In this document: piece after piece, positions 1 through 7,570 of the stretch
Position numbering within the stretch: position 1 is the stretch's first letter
Layout: each line of letters begins with the position of its first letter
Assembly (NCBI GenBank): GCA_910589385.1
Contig: CAJUTU010000059.1
Span: 1-20,156, forward strand
Direction of reading: 5' to 3'
DNA length: 20,156 nucleotides
Origin: an uncultured Lachnospiraceae bacterium
Lineage (GTDB): Bacteria > Bacillota > Clostridia > Lachnospirales > Lachnospiraceae
The notes under the pieces: model-generated
Seen by the model: only the letters and a program-made list of their open reading frames with translations
Databases searched by the model: none
Told to the model about the DNA's origin: nothing
Made by a program: the position numbers and the translations under genes

Positions 1-1403
1 AAAAGCTGATGCTCTCACAGGACATGGAGGCGGTATCCTGCCACTTCCGGGAGGAACAGGCGCTGCTCTCCGCCCTGCCGCTGGTATCGCTGGAGAAAAA
101 ACTGTTTGAGCGCTCCAAGCGCAACATCCTTACGGGCAGCGTGGCAGGGTGTTACCCTTTTACTTCCTTTGAGATGTGCGACGACAACGGCATCCTTCTG
201 GGGGTGAACAAGCACAACAACTCCCTGATCATCGTGGATATTTTTAATTCCCGCGTTTATAAGAACGCAAACATGGCAATCCTCGGAACCTCCGGCGCAG
301 GCAAGACCTTTACCATGCAGCTCATGGCGCTGCGGATGCGCCGCAGGAACATACAGGTGTTCATCATCGCCCCCTTAAAAGGGCATGAGTTCCACCGGGC
401 CTGCAGCAACATCGGCGGGGAGTTCATCCAGATTTCCCCAGCCTCCCGAAACTGCATCAACATCATGGAGATCCGGAAGGTGGATTCCTCCGCCAACGAC
501 ATCCTTGACGGGCCGCAGACGGAAAAATCAGAGCTTGCGGCAAAGATACAGCGGCTCCATATCTTCTTTTCGCTGCTGATCCCGGACATGACGCATGAGG
601 AGCGGCAGCTTCTGGATGAGGCGCTGATCCAGACCTATAACCGGAAAGGCATCACCCACAACAATGAAAGCCTTCCTGATCCCAAATGCCCTGATAAGTA
701 CAGGGAAATGCCGGTGCTGGAGGATGTGTTCAATATCCTGAAGGACAACCCTGACACCAAACGCCTTGCGAACATTATGAACAGGCTGGTGCATGGCTCC
801 GCCTCCACCTTTAACCAGCAGACCAACGTGAACCTTGACAACAAATATACGGTGCTGGATATTTCGGAACTGACAGGCGACCTGCTGACGGTGGGTATGT
901 TCGTTGCGCTGGACTATGTATGGGACAAGGCGAAGGAGGACCGTACCGTGGAAAAAGCCATCTTCATTGATGAGACATGGCAGCTCATCGGCGCGGCATC
1001 CAACCGTCTCGCGGCAGAGTTCGTGCTGGAGATATTTAAGATCATCCGCGGGTATGGCGGTTCTGCCATCTGCGCCACACAGGACTTAAATGACTTCTTT
1101 GCGCTGGAGGACGGCAAATACGGCAAAGGCATCATCAACAACTCAAAGACCAAGATCGTCTTAAACCTTGAGGACGAGGAGGCCATGCGCGTGCAGTCCA
1201 TCCTGCACCTGTCCGAAGCGGAAACAATGGCAGTCACCCACTTTGAGCGTGGCAACGGCCTGATCTCCACCAATAACAACAACGTCACCGTGGAGTTCAA
1301 GGCTTCCGAACTGGAAAAGGAACTGATCACCACAGACCGCAATGAGTTAAAAAAGATACTGGAGCGGGAGAAACAGCGCAAACAGATGGCGGAGGCTGTC
1401 TGA
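1..1403 (+). CDS. VirB4-type conjugative transfer ATPase (5' end missing)
   Basis: This is the C-terminal part of a VirB4/TraE-like ATPase, the energy-supplying motor of a type IV secretion channel at the cytoplasmic membrane. The reading frame is open from the left edge (first full codon at base 3), so the true start lies outside; numbering below is from the internal ATG at 9. Walker A is GTSGAGKT at residues 93-100. Walker B is AIFIDETW, with D321 and E322, and is followed by the IRGYGGSAICATQDLND stretch typical of VirB4. About 464 residues are visible; full members of this family are usually about 800, so roughly the N-terminal third to half is missing. It ends at TGA 1401-1403, and a 248-base non-coding block separates it from the next gene. 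Assignment to VirB4 rather than another P-loop motor rests on the motif context and the VirD4 gene downstream, and is secure. Confidence 0.93.
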   Translation, partial: KLMLSQDMEAVSCHFREEQALLSALPLVSLEKKLFERSKRNILTGSVAGCYPFTSFEMCDDNGILLGVNKHNNSLIIVDIFNSRVYKNANMAILGTSGAGKTFTMQLMALRMRRRNIQVFIIAPLKGHEFHRACSNIGGEFIQISPASRNCINIMEIRKVDSSANDILDGPQTEKSELAAKIQRLHIFFSLLIPDMTHEERQLLDEALIQTYNRKGITHNNESLPDPKCPDKYREMPVLEDVFNILKDNPDTKRLANIMNRLVHGSASTFNQQTNVNLDNKYTVLDISELTGDLLTVGMFVALDYVWDKAKEDRTVEKAIFIDETWQLIGAASNRLAAEFVLEIFKIIRGYGGSAICATQDLNDFFALEDGKYGKGIINNSKTKIVLNLEDEEAMRVQSILHLSEAETMAVTHFERGNGLISTNNNNVTVEFKASELEKELITTDRNELKKILEREKQRKQMAEAV

Positions 1404-1411
1404 TACGCAGG

Positions 1412-1546
1412 CTTTACATACAGTTTACGCATGACAGGGGCTTTCCCTTACTGGAAAGCAATGTATAAGTACACTTTATGTACGGTTTACGCATACACCG
1501 CATATTCCCCGCCTCTGTACCAGTGCTTTATGTAAAGTTTATGTAA
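1412..1546 (+). repeat. Three iteron-like direct repeats
   Basis: Three related 21-base copies lie at 1412-1432, 1474-1494 and 1526-1546. The shared pattern is CTTTAYRTA, two or three variable bases, then GTTTAYGYA. The third copy resolves into two perfect TTTATGTAA units 11 bases apart, that is, one helical turn. Start-to-start distances are 62 and 52 bases. Such arrays bind an initiator or regulator protein; which protein is not shown by the sequence, though two winged-helix proteins are encoded just downstream. The rest of 1404-1585 contains no credible gene. Confidence 0.6.
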
Positions 1547-1585
1547 TCTGTACGCAGAGTTACTTCCTAATATAAAAAACGCTCA

Positions 1586-1633
1586 CTGCGGCGGGCATAT
1601 CCCGGTGTCCTTACGGACGCCCGCACGCCGCAG
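1586..1633 (+). promoter_or_regulatory. Two-tier hairpin in front of the DUF5697-type gene
   Basis: CTGCGGCG at 1586-1593 pairs with CGCCGCAG at 1626-1633. Inside it, GGTGTCC pairs with GGACGCC (one G-T pair) around a TTAC loop. The structure stops four bases before the AAAGGAGG ribosome binding site at 1638-1645. No T-run follows, so it is not a normal terminator. It could be an mRNA leader that controls translation or stability, or, together with the repeats upstream, part of a replication or transfer origin. Confidence 0.55.
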
Positions 1634-1651
1634 GATAAAGGAGGCTGTATT

Positions 1652-2191
1652 ATGCAGCAGAAAAACCAACAACAGGAAAGCCACCTGCAGGAGATCATCC
1701 GGCTGCTTTCCATGTACCATGCCCTAAGTCTGCAGCAGCTTGAGGTGCTTTTTCCGGAACTTGCGAAACAAAAGCTGCTCTTTCTTATCAGAAAACTGGA
1801 AAAGACCGGGCGGCTTGCCCTGATGCCGGAAAGGGAGCTTGTCTTATACGCAAAGGACTGTGTTCCTGAACCGTCCATCCTTTCCGCCTTCTGGGTGCTT
1901 TTAGACTTCCGGGAGGACATTACCTACCATACGGCCAGTGATTTTCCGGTAGCGCTGACCTTTTACACCCAGTCGGATGCCTATGATGTCATCCACATAC
2001 CGGAAGAAAAAGAGATGCTTATGAATCATGCGCTTTCCGCCTATAAAGAGGATGCTCCCCGCCGTATCGCCGTTGTGGACCATGCGGGGCAGATACCCCT
2101 CCTTAACTTCCCCGGCATTGCCGCTTTCTGTACGGTGGCGCCTGACGGAACAGTGCAGTATTACAGAAAACAAGGAGTAACAGATACTTAA
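1652..2191 (+). CDS. Winged-helix-like protein, DUF5697 type
   Basis: A 179-residue soluble protein. Residues about 8-68 (HLQEIIRLLSMYHALSLQQL onward, through a run of predicted helices to RLALMPERELVLYAKD) look like a winged-helix DNA-binding domain: helices, a turn, then a short wing. Residues 75-175 form a separate domain of no recognised activity. From memory this resembles proteins named DUF5697 in Lachnospiraceae conjugative elements, placed between virB4 and virD4; a profile search would settle it. The start is fixed by AAAGGAGG seven bases before ATG 1652. Its TAA stop shares one base with the next ATG (TAATG), so the two are translationally coupled. A role in DNA binding or control of transfer genes is inferred. 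Confidence 0.7.
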   Translation: MQQKNQQQESHLQEIIRLLSMYHALSLQQLEVLFPELAKQKLLFLIRKLEKTGRLALMPERELVLYAKDCVPEPSILSAFWVLLDFREDITYHTASDFPVALTFYTQSDAYDVIHIPEEKEMLMNHALSAYKEDAPRRIAVVDHAGQIPLLNFPGIAAFCTVAPDGTVQYYRKQGVTDT

Positions 2192-2850
2192 TGGACCGAA
2201 ACACTTTATCATCCCGCCTTGCGCGGATCGGGGATGAACTCCCCCGGCTGGCAAACACCTTAAATGCCATGGCAGCCAACACCGGCACTTACGGAAAAAA
2301 CTATGAGGAACTGAGCATGGATGCCGCAAGACGTGCGGAACGGATTGCCTGTTCCCTGCGCAACCTGATCTATGCGGCGGACCTTGTTCCGAAACCCGTC
2401 CTTATGGAAGCAGCAGCACAGATACACGGCATTTCCATAAAGCATACGCAGGACTGCGTGGAGATCACCCTGCCCGGACTGATGCCAAAGCGGAATCAGC
2501 GGATTAACACCACTTTCCTGACTGATCCACTGTATGCAAGCCTTGAATCCTACACACGGAACCACCGTCTGCCCCATTTTACGCAGTGCGTGGTCTGCTT
2601 TTCCCATGTATTTGATAAAAACCTCTCCGACAGACGGGTAAGGGATTATGACAATCTGGAATGCAAACAGCTTTTGGACACGGTGGCAGGCTTCCTGATG
2701 ACCGACGACAGCGGGCTGTTCTGCGACGCCTACCACACCACGGAATTTGGGGATCGGGACTGCACCATCCTCGCCGTCATGGAAAAAAGCTGCTTCCTCG
2801 GATGGCTGAAAGAGCGGGAGGACAGGGAAAAAAGCATATCGGATTTTTAG
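2191..2850 (+). CDS. DUF6100-type protein with RusA-like nuclease signature
   Basis: A 219-residue soluble protein coupled to the gene before it by a one-base overlap, with AAGGAG at 2173-2178. It resembles the DUF6100 proteins that accompany transfer genes in Clostridia elements (recalled, not searched). Residues about 150-200 carry RDYDNL, then LLD, then DDS. D152, D154 and the D172-D173 pair match the order and almost exact spacing of the catalytic aspartates of RusA Holliday-junction resolvase (D70, D72, D91), including the basic residue a few positions after DN. The N-terminal 100 residues are helical and differ from RusA. A structure-specific nuclease acting on transfer or replication intermediates is a reasonable inference, but a fold without activity is possible. 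Confidence 0.72.
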   Translation: MDRNTLSSRLARIGDELPRLANTLNAMAANTGTYGKNYEELSMDAARRAERIACSLRNLIYAADLVPKPVLMEAAAQIHGISIKHTQDCVEITLPGLMPKRNQRINTTFLTDPLYASLESYTRNHRLPHFTQCVVCFSHVFDKNLSDRRVRDYDNLECKQLLDTVAGFLMTDDSGLFCDAYHTTEFGDRDCTILAVMEKSCFLGWLKEREDREKSISDF

Positions 2851-2924
2851 GCACTTTTTCAGAATAAAATCCGACTAGGGTAAAATGCCGCCAAAACCGC
2901 CTTGATACAGGCAAAAACAAAACC

Positions 2925-2965
2925 CCGTACCTGCCGGAATTTACCGGAGATGCAGACGTGTACGG
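2925..2965 (+). promoter_or_regulatory. Nested hairpin in leader of the second winged-helix gene
   Basis: CCGTAC at 2925-2930 pairs with GTACGG at 2960-2965. Inside it, CTGC and CCGG at 2931-2937 pair with CCGG at 2944-2947 and GCAG at 2952-2955. It lies in the 141-base gap between two plus-strand genes and 11 bases before the ribosome binding site at 2977. The rest of this gap (2851-2924) shows no promoter I would defend. Confidence 0.4.
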
Positions 2966-2991
2966 TAAAAAAACGGAAAGGAGGCTTACCT

Positions 2992-4113
2992 GTGGATACT
3001 TCAACCAGCGCATACCGGCTCATGGAACTGGCTGCCATTTCCGGGGAGTGCAGCCCCCGTGTGCTGCCGCATCTGAACCTGAGCAGCAGCTATGGAGAAA
3101 AACTCATCACCCGGCTCAAAAAGGAAGGCTGCATCCGTACCCACTATAAGGATGGGCTGCGGGGATACAGGCTTACAAGCAGGGGAAAAAAGCTGCTCCT
3201 TTCAGAGAACCCCGCCCGCTTCTCCTTTTACCTCTCCGGCAGCTCCGACACCAACCGCCCACGCAGCGATTTCCCAAGGAGGCTCAGGCTCCAGCAGGCA
3301 TCCATTGCCTACGCCATGCTTCAGGATGCCGGTGTGGAAATATACCGGGACAGAAAACCGCTGCTGTTCCAGCCGGGAACCCGTGATAATACGGCAGCCC
3401 CCTGCAGCATGGCTCTGCCAGCCTTTTACCATTCCCGCGAAGTCAAGGAACTTGGGGCGGAAGCCGTAAAGATCAACAATTCCAGAACCATCGGCATCCT
3501 GCCTGCACCGGAATGTATCTACGCCGTATTCTGCACAGGCGGCGCACTGATGAAATGGGAATACCGGACGGAGCTGAAGGTAAAAGCGCTGCTCTCCTAC
3601 CATGCCAGCAGGGGAATCCTCTCCGGCACGGAGACCGGATACCATCCGGACACCCCCATAAAGGCGCTCATCATCGGGGAAGGCATGGACACGGCGCTGA
3701 AACTGATGGAAAGCACAGGCGGTTTTCAGAAAAGCTACTTTTATCTGGATTCCAGCTTTGACTATTTCCATTATATCCCGGATGACAGCACCGGAGTGAC
3801 CATGCTGAAACTGCTCTGCTCCCCGGCCCTGCTGAAAGGACTGCGAACCCTGCTCCTGTCCGACCTGCATCCACCCTGCGCAGATTACGGGCTGGAACAT
3901 GACGCCGTATCGGACGGGCTGCCAGTGCTGCTGGCATTTGACTTTGATATGCTACGGCTTTCAAGGTTCCGCACCGCCCTGTCCCTCCGTGGACTTACAG
4001 GCTGCCTGATCTGTTTTGACTTCCAGAAACCTGTGCTGCAGCAATATTTTGGAGAAGCAGCCACCATTGAAACCATTGACCTGAAAAAATTTGAAAGGAG
4101 GTTCCTGCACTGA
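2992..4113 (+). CDS. Winged-helix protein, replication-relaxation-like
   Basis: I place the start at GTG 2992, giving 373 residues, because AAAGGAGG at 2977-2984 sits seven bases upstream. The frame is open back to TTG 2902, but that start has no ribosome binding site and would cover the leader hairpin. Residues about 5-72 read as a winged helix (YRLMELAAISGECSPRVLPH, then ITRLKKEGCIRTHY, then GYRLTSRGKKLL). The remaining 300 residues form one or two unrecognised domains. The overall plan, a winged helix plus a variable C-terminal region in a transfer operon, recalls the replication-relaxation (Replic_Relax) group, but the match is weak and the protein is longer than usual members. It overlaps the VirD4 gene by four bases, so it is in the same operon. 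Confidence 0.68.
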   Translation: MDTSTSAYRLMELAAISGECSPRVLPHLNLSSSYGEKLITRLKKEGCIRTHYKDGLRGYRLTSRGKKLLLSENPARFSFYLSGSSDTNRPRSDFPRRLRLQQASIAYAMLQDAGVEIYRDRKPLLFQPGTRDNTAAPCSMALPAFYHSREVKELGAEAVKINNSRTIGILPAPECIYAVFCTGGALMKWEYRTELKVKALLSYHASRGILSGTETGYHPDTPIKALIIGEGMDTALKLMESTGGFQKSYFYLDSSFDYFHYIPDDSTGVTMLKLLCSPALLKGLRTLLLSDLHPPCADYGLEHDAVSDGLPVLLAFDFDMLRLSRFRTALSLRGLTGCLICFDFQKPVLQQYFGEAATIETIDLKKFERRFLH

Positions 4114-6080
4114 AACTGACAGAAAACCAGAAGAAAAAAATAACCCTGTTCACTGCCATGCCAGCCCTGCTCTTTACCCTTGCCTATGCAGGCGGCTATG
4201 TGTCCCAGTTCATCATCAATTATCGGATATGGACATCTTCCGGGGGCACGCCGGGGAACGGCACCTCGCCCGATTTCCCGGATGGCTCTTTCGGCGCGTG
4301 CCTGCGTGCGCTCACCGTATTCCCTTACAGCCTGTATGGGATTGCCCTGTGCATCGGCATCTCCTGCCTTCTCATCTTCATGGTGATGCGGATGGGCTTT
4401 GGCAGGAAAGGCACTTATGATAAGGAGCGGAACCTGACCTATTCGGATCAGGGAACCTACGGCACCTCCGGCTTTATGACCGACGCAGAGATGCGTGAAG
4501 TGCTGGAGCTTGTTCCGGACATTGCGAAAAGCAGGGGCGTCATCTTAGGAAAGCTGTACGGGAAGGCAGTCTGCCTGCCGGAGAAAACCCGGATGAACCG
4601 CAACGTGGCAGTCTTTGGCGCCAGCGGCAGCATGAAAAGCCGCGCCTATGCGAGAAATGTGGTATTCCAGTGCGTGAAACGCGGGGAGAGCCTCATCATT
4701 ACAGATCCCAAATCAGAGCTCTACGCGGATCTGCACCTTTATCTTGAGGAAAACGGCTACACGGTTCGGGTGTTCAACCTGATCAACCCTGAAAATTCCG
4801 ACAGTTGGAACTGCCTTGCGGAGATTGAGGGACAGGAGATCATGGCGCAGCTCTTTTCCGATGTCATCATCAAGAACACCGGCTCCCCGAAGGGCGACCA
4901 TTTCTGGGACAACTCGGAGATGAACCTGCTAAAAGCCCTTGTGCTGTATGTGGACCAGGGATTCCCGCCGGAGGGAAAGAACATCGGGCAGGTCTACAAG
5001 CTGCTGACCATGAACTCCGAGAAGGAGCTGAACAGCCTCTTTGACCTGCTCCCGGTCACGCATCCGGCAAAGGCGCCTTACAATATTTTCAAGCAGGCAT
5101 CCGACACGGTGCGCAGCGGCGTCATCATCGGACTTGGCACAAGGCTGCAGGTATTCCAGAACAAGCTGATCCGGCAGATCACAAGCTACAATGAGATCAG
5201 CCTGACACAGCCGGGATACGAGAAGTGTGCATACTTCTGCATTACCTCGGACCAGGATTCCACGTTTGACTTCCTCTCCTCCCTGTTCATGTCCTTCGTC
5301 TTCATTAAGCTGGTGCGCTATGCGGACAAATATGGGGATGGCGGAAAGCTGCCCGTCCCGGTACATATCCTTGCAGACGAGCTTGCCAACGGCGGCTGTA
5401 CCATCGCAGACCTGACAAAGAAGATCAGCACCATCCGTTCCAGACGGCTCTCCATAAGCTGCATCTTCCAGAACCTGCCCCAGATGCAGAACCGCTACCC
5501 GTTAAACCAGTGGCAGGAGATCATCGGCAACTGCGACACCCAGCTTTTCCTTGGATGCACGGATGAGCTGACAGCGGAATTTATCTCAAACCGTACCGGG
5601 GAGGTCAGTGTGGCGGTATCCAGCCAGGCAAAGCAGCTCAACACATGGCGGGTATCGGATTACACACCGGAATACCGAGAAACCCACTCCATCGGGAAGC
5701 GCAAGCTCCTGACACCGGACGAGGTGCTGCGCCTGCCGTTAGATGAGGCACTGATCATCCTGCGGGGCCAGAAGGTACTGAAGGTAGGGAAATATGACTA
5801 TACCCTCCACCCGGAAAGCAAAAAACTGAAGGAAAGCCGTGCCAGTGACCATATCCCGGAGTGGCGCAGCAATCCGGAGGCACCTGAGCCGGACTTCTCC
5901 CGGCTGATAAAACCGGCGCCAAAGCAAAAGAAACCAAAGGCACCTGAAAAGAAACCGGCACCGGAAAAACCTGTTTTGGAACCCCATTACCCCGAAACAC
6001 CGGACAGCCCTCCCACAGTCCCATTCCCTGACGGGGATTGTGAGATTGTTATGACGGACAAAAAATCCATCATGTCCTGA
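4110..6080 (+). CDS. VirD4/TraG-type coupling ATPase
   Basis: This is the membrane ATPase that brings the relaxase-DNA complex to the secretion channel. Two membrane segments lie at about residues 11-35 and 68-92. Walker A is GASGSMKS (170-177), with Met in place of the usual Gly/Ala. Walker B is ILADELANGG (D423, E424), followed by RSRRLSISCIFQNLPQMQNR, typical of the VirD4-like CD1115 group. The tail after about 580 is Pro/Lys-rich and disordered. The start is unusual: AAAGGAGG at 4094-4101 is eight bases before CTG 4110, and translation from it gives a lysine-rich N terminus (KLTENQKKK) ahead of the first membrane segment. The first ATG (4158) has no ribosome binding site and falls inside that segment. 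CTG 4110 overlaps the previous stop as CTGA. With this start the protein has 656 residues; with ATG 4158 it has 640. Confidence 0.93.
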   Translation: MKLTENQKKKITLFTAMPALLFTLAYAGGYVSQFIINYRIWTSSGGTPGNGTSPDFPDGSFGACLRALTVFPYSLYGIALCIGISCLLIFMVMRMGFGRKGTYDKERNLTYSDQGTYGTSGFMTDAEMREVLELVPDIAKSRGVILGKLYGKAVCLPEKTRMNRNVAVFGASGSMKSRAYARNVVFQCVKRGESLIITDPKSELYADLHLYLEENGYTVRVFNLINPENSDSWNCLAEIEGQEIMAQLFSDVIIKNTGSPKGDHFWDNSEMNLLKALVLYVDQGFPPEGKNIGQVYKLLTMNSEKELNSLFDLLPVTHPAKAPYNIFKQASDTVRSGVIIGLGTRLQVFQNKLIRQITSYNEISLTQPGYEKCAYFCITSDQDSTFDFLSSLFMSFVFIKLVRYADKYGDGGKLPVPVHILADELANGGCTIADLTKKISTIRSRRLSISCIFQNLPQMQNRYPLNQWQEIIGNCDTQLFLGCTDELTAEFISNRTGEVSVAVSSQAKQLNTWRVSDYTPEYRETHSIGKRKLLTPDEVLRLPLDEALIILRGQKVLKVGKYDYTLHPESKKLKESRASDHIPEWRSNPEAPEPDFSRLIKPAPKQKKPKAPEKKPAPEKPVLEPHYPETPDSPPTVPFPDGDCEIVMTDKKSIMS

Positions 6081-6090
6081 CGTGATCCAC

Positions 6091-6108
6091 CTGCCGGCTT
6101 TACGGCAG
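6091..6108 (+). promoter_or_regulatory. Small hairpin between virD4 and the S1-domain gene
   Basis: CTGCCG at 6091-6096 pairs with CGGCAG at 6103-6108 around a six-base loop. An A-rich stretch and the ribosome binding site AAAAGGAG follow. There is no T-run, so it is not a terminator; mRNA stability or processing is possible. Confidence 0.35.
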
Positions 6109-6133
6109 CAAAAATAAAAAAGGAGATTAAACT

Positions 6134-7489
6134 ATGCCCAGAAAAGCAAAAACTGAAGAAACTGTTGTAACCGATGAGAACATCCTCCATGAAAATGACA
6201 TGGAAACGGAAAATGCACCTGCCCCGGAAGCATCCGGAATAGACAGCGAAAGTCCCGATCCCCTGAGCGGCGATATGGATGCAGGCTTTTCCACTGATGA
6301 AGAAACCGTGGAAGGCTCTGCCCCTACCTCTGATGAGGTATCCGCCATGGAAAGCCCTGACACGGCAGACCCCCTGCCTCCCATAGAAGAAACTGCTTCC
6401 CCCGATGAGAATGGCAGCGAAAGTACCCTTCCCTCCGGTGACGAAGCAAACCCTGCAGCAGAAAATGGGAAAATGCCGGAAGCATCACCCGACGAAGCTG
6501 CCCCCAAGCCTGCCAGAAAGGGAAAGAAGGTTTCCACACCAAAAACGGCGGTGCCCGACACGCCCACACCTGCAAGGAAGGCTTCCCCTCCTTCCATCCT
6601 TACCCTGAGCGCCGATGCGGAAGTGGAAACGCCGGAAAGCCGTGAGGATACCATCTGGCATGAGCTGCAGAACGCCTACCGTACCCGGAAGATCCTGACC
6701 GGCACTTTAGGCGGTGTTGAGAAAATGGAGGGCGGCGGCACCATTGCAGTCGTCTATTACAAGGAAATGCGTGTTGTGATCCCCCTTGCGGAGATGATGA
6801 TCAATCTTGTGGAGGATGCGGCGCATGATTACGGGGAACTGGTGCAGCGCCAGAATAAGATACTTGGGAATATGCTCGGATGCGAGATCGACTTCATTAT
6901 CAAGGGCCTTGACAATGCCAGCCGCAGCATAGTAGCAAGCCGCAAAGATGCCATGTATAAGAAACGGCAGATTTTCTATCTTCCTGATGCCAACGGGATT
7001 TCCCGCGTATGTGAAGACCGTATCGTACAGGCGAGAGTCATTGCCGTGGCAGAAAAGGTAGTCCGCGTGGAGATTTTCGGTACGGAATGTTCCATCCTTG
7101 CCCGCGACCTGTCGTGGGACTGGCTGGGGGATGCCACGGAACGCTTCCATGTTGGCGAACAGATCCTTGTCCGCATCCTGAGCGTCAAGGTCCATTCCCT
7201 CGAAGACATCTCCGTGAAGGCAGATGTTAAGAGCACAGGCGGCAACACCAGCAAGGAAAACCTGAGCAAGTGCAAAATTCAGGGTAAATATGCCGGAACG
7301 GTCACAGACATCCACAAGGGCACTGTCTTTGTCCGCCTCCATATCGGCGTCAATGCAGTCGCCCATAGCTGTTATGATAACCGCCTTCCCGGAAAGAAGG
7401 ATGAGGTCAGTTTTGTGGTAACACGGATTGATGCAGAACGGAATGTGGCGGTTGGGTTGATTTCACGGATTATTAAGCAGAATATTTAA
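6134..7489 (+). CDS. S1-domain protein with acidic disordered N terminus
   Basis: A 451-residue protein. Residues 1-155 are rich in Glu, Asp, Pro and Ser and look disordered, with a Lys-rich patch near 120-140 (KPARKGKKV). The C-terminal 270 residues contain three beta-rich segments of OB-fold/S1 type. These lie at about 186-275 (ILTGTLGGVEKMEGGGTIAV to SIVASRKDAM), 296-366 (RIVQARVIAVAEKVVRVEIF to DISVKADV) and 380-448 (GKYAGTVTDIHKGTVFVRL to NVAVGLISRI). S1-like RNA/ssDNA-binding proteins are known companions of virD4 in Clostridia elements, where their job is unclear. The ribosome binding site AAAAGGAG lies just before ATG 6134. It is the last gene of the conjugation block and is followed by a terminator. 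Binding of single-stranded nucleic acid is the family expectation; a transfer function is inferred. Confidence 0.82.
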   Translation: MPRKAKTEETVVTDENILHENDMETENAPAPEASGIDSESPDPLSGDMDAGFSTDEETVEGSAPTSDEVSAMESPDTADPLPPIEETASPDENGSESTLPSGDEANPAAENGKMPEASPDEAAPKPARKGKKVSTPKTAVPDTPTPARKASPPSILTLSADAEVETPESREDTIWHELQNAYRTRKILTGTLGGVEKMEGGGTIAVVYYKEMRVVIPLAEMMINLVEDAAHDYGELVQRQNKILGNMLGCEIDFIIKGLDNASRSIVASRKDAMYKKRQIFYLPDANGISRVCEDRIVQARVIAVAEKVVRVEIFGTECSILARDLSWDWLGDATERFHVGEQILVRILSVKVHSLEDISVKADVKSTGGNTSKENLSKCKIQGKYAGTVTDIHKGTVFVRLHIGVNAVAHSCYDNRLPGKKDEVSFVVTRIDAERNVAVGLISRIIKQNI

Positions 7490-7508
7490 TTCCTCTCGAC
7501 ATAACATT

Positions 7509-7546
7509 TGATAGGCTTTTAGTTTACCAAATCTAAAAGCCTATCA
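7509..7546. terminator. Bidirectional terminator
   Basis: TGATAGGCTTTTAG at 7509-7522 is perfectly complementary to CTAAAAGCCTATCA at 7533-7546, a 14-bp stem with a 10-base loop. It lies between convergent genes (the S1-domain gene on plus, the DUF4365-like gene on minus). The T-rich flank is clearer on the plus strand (TTATTT). It also marks the left edge of the AT-rich cargo. Confidence 0.85.
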
Positions 7547-7570
7547 TTATTTAACCACTATGTAATGCTA

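Noticed and set aside
2902..2991. N-terminal extension of the winged-helix gene back to TTG 2902
   Set aside because: There is no ribosome binding site, and it would translate through the leader hairpin; GTG 2992 has an ideal site.
4091..4420. Plus-strand open frame starting near the ribosome binding site of virD4
   Set aside because: It starts at TTG 4091, before the ribosome binding site, and is read out of frame with virD4; the product is Pro, Arg and His-rich with no family resemblance.
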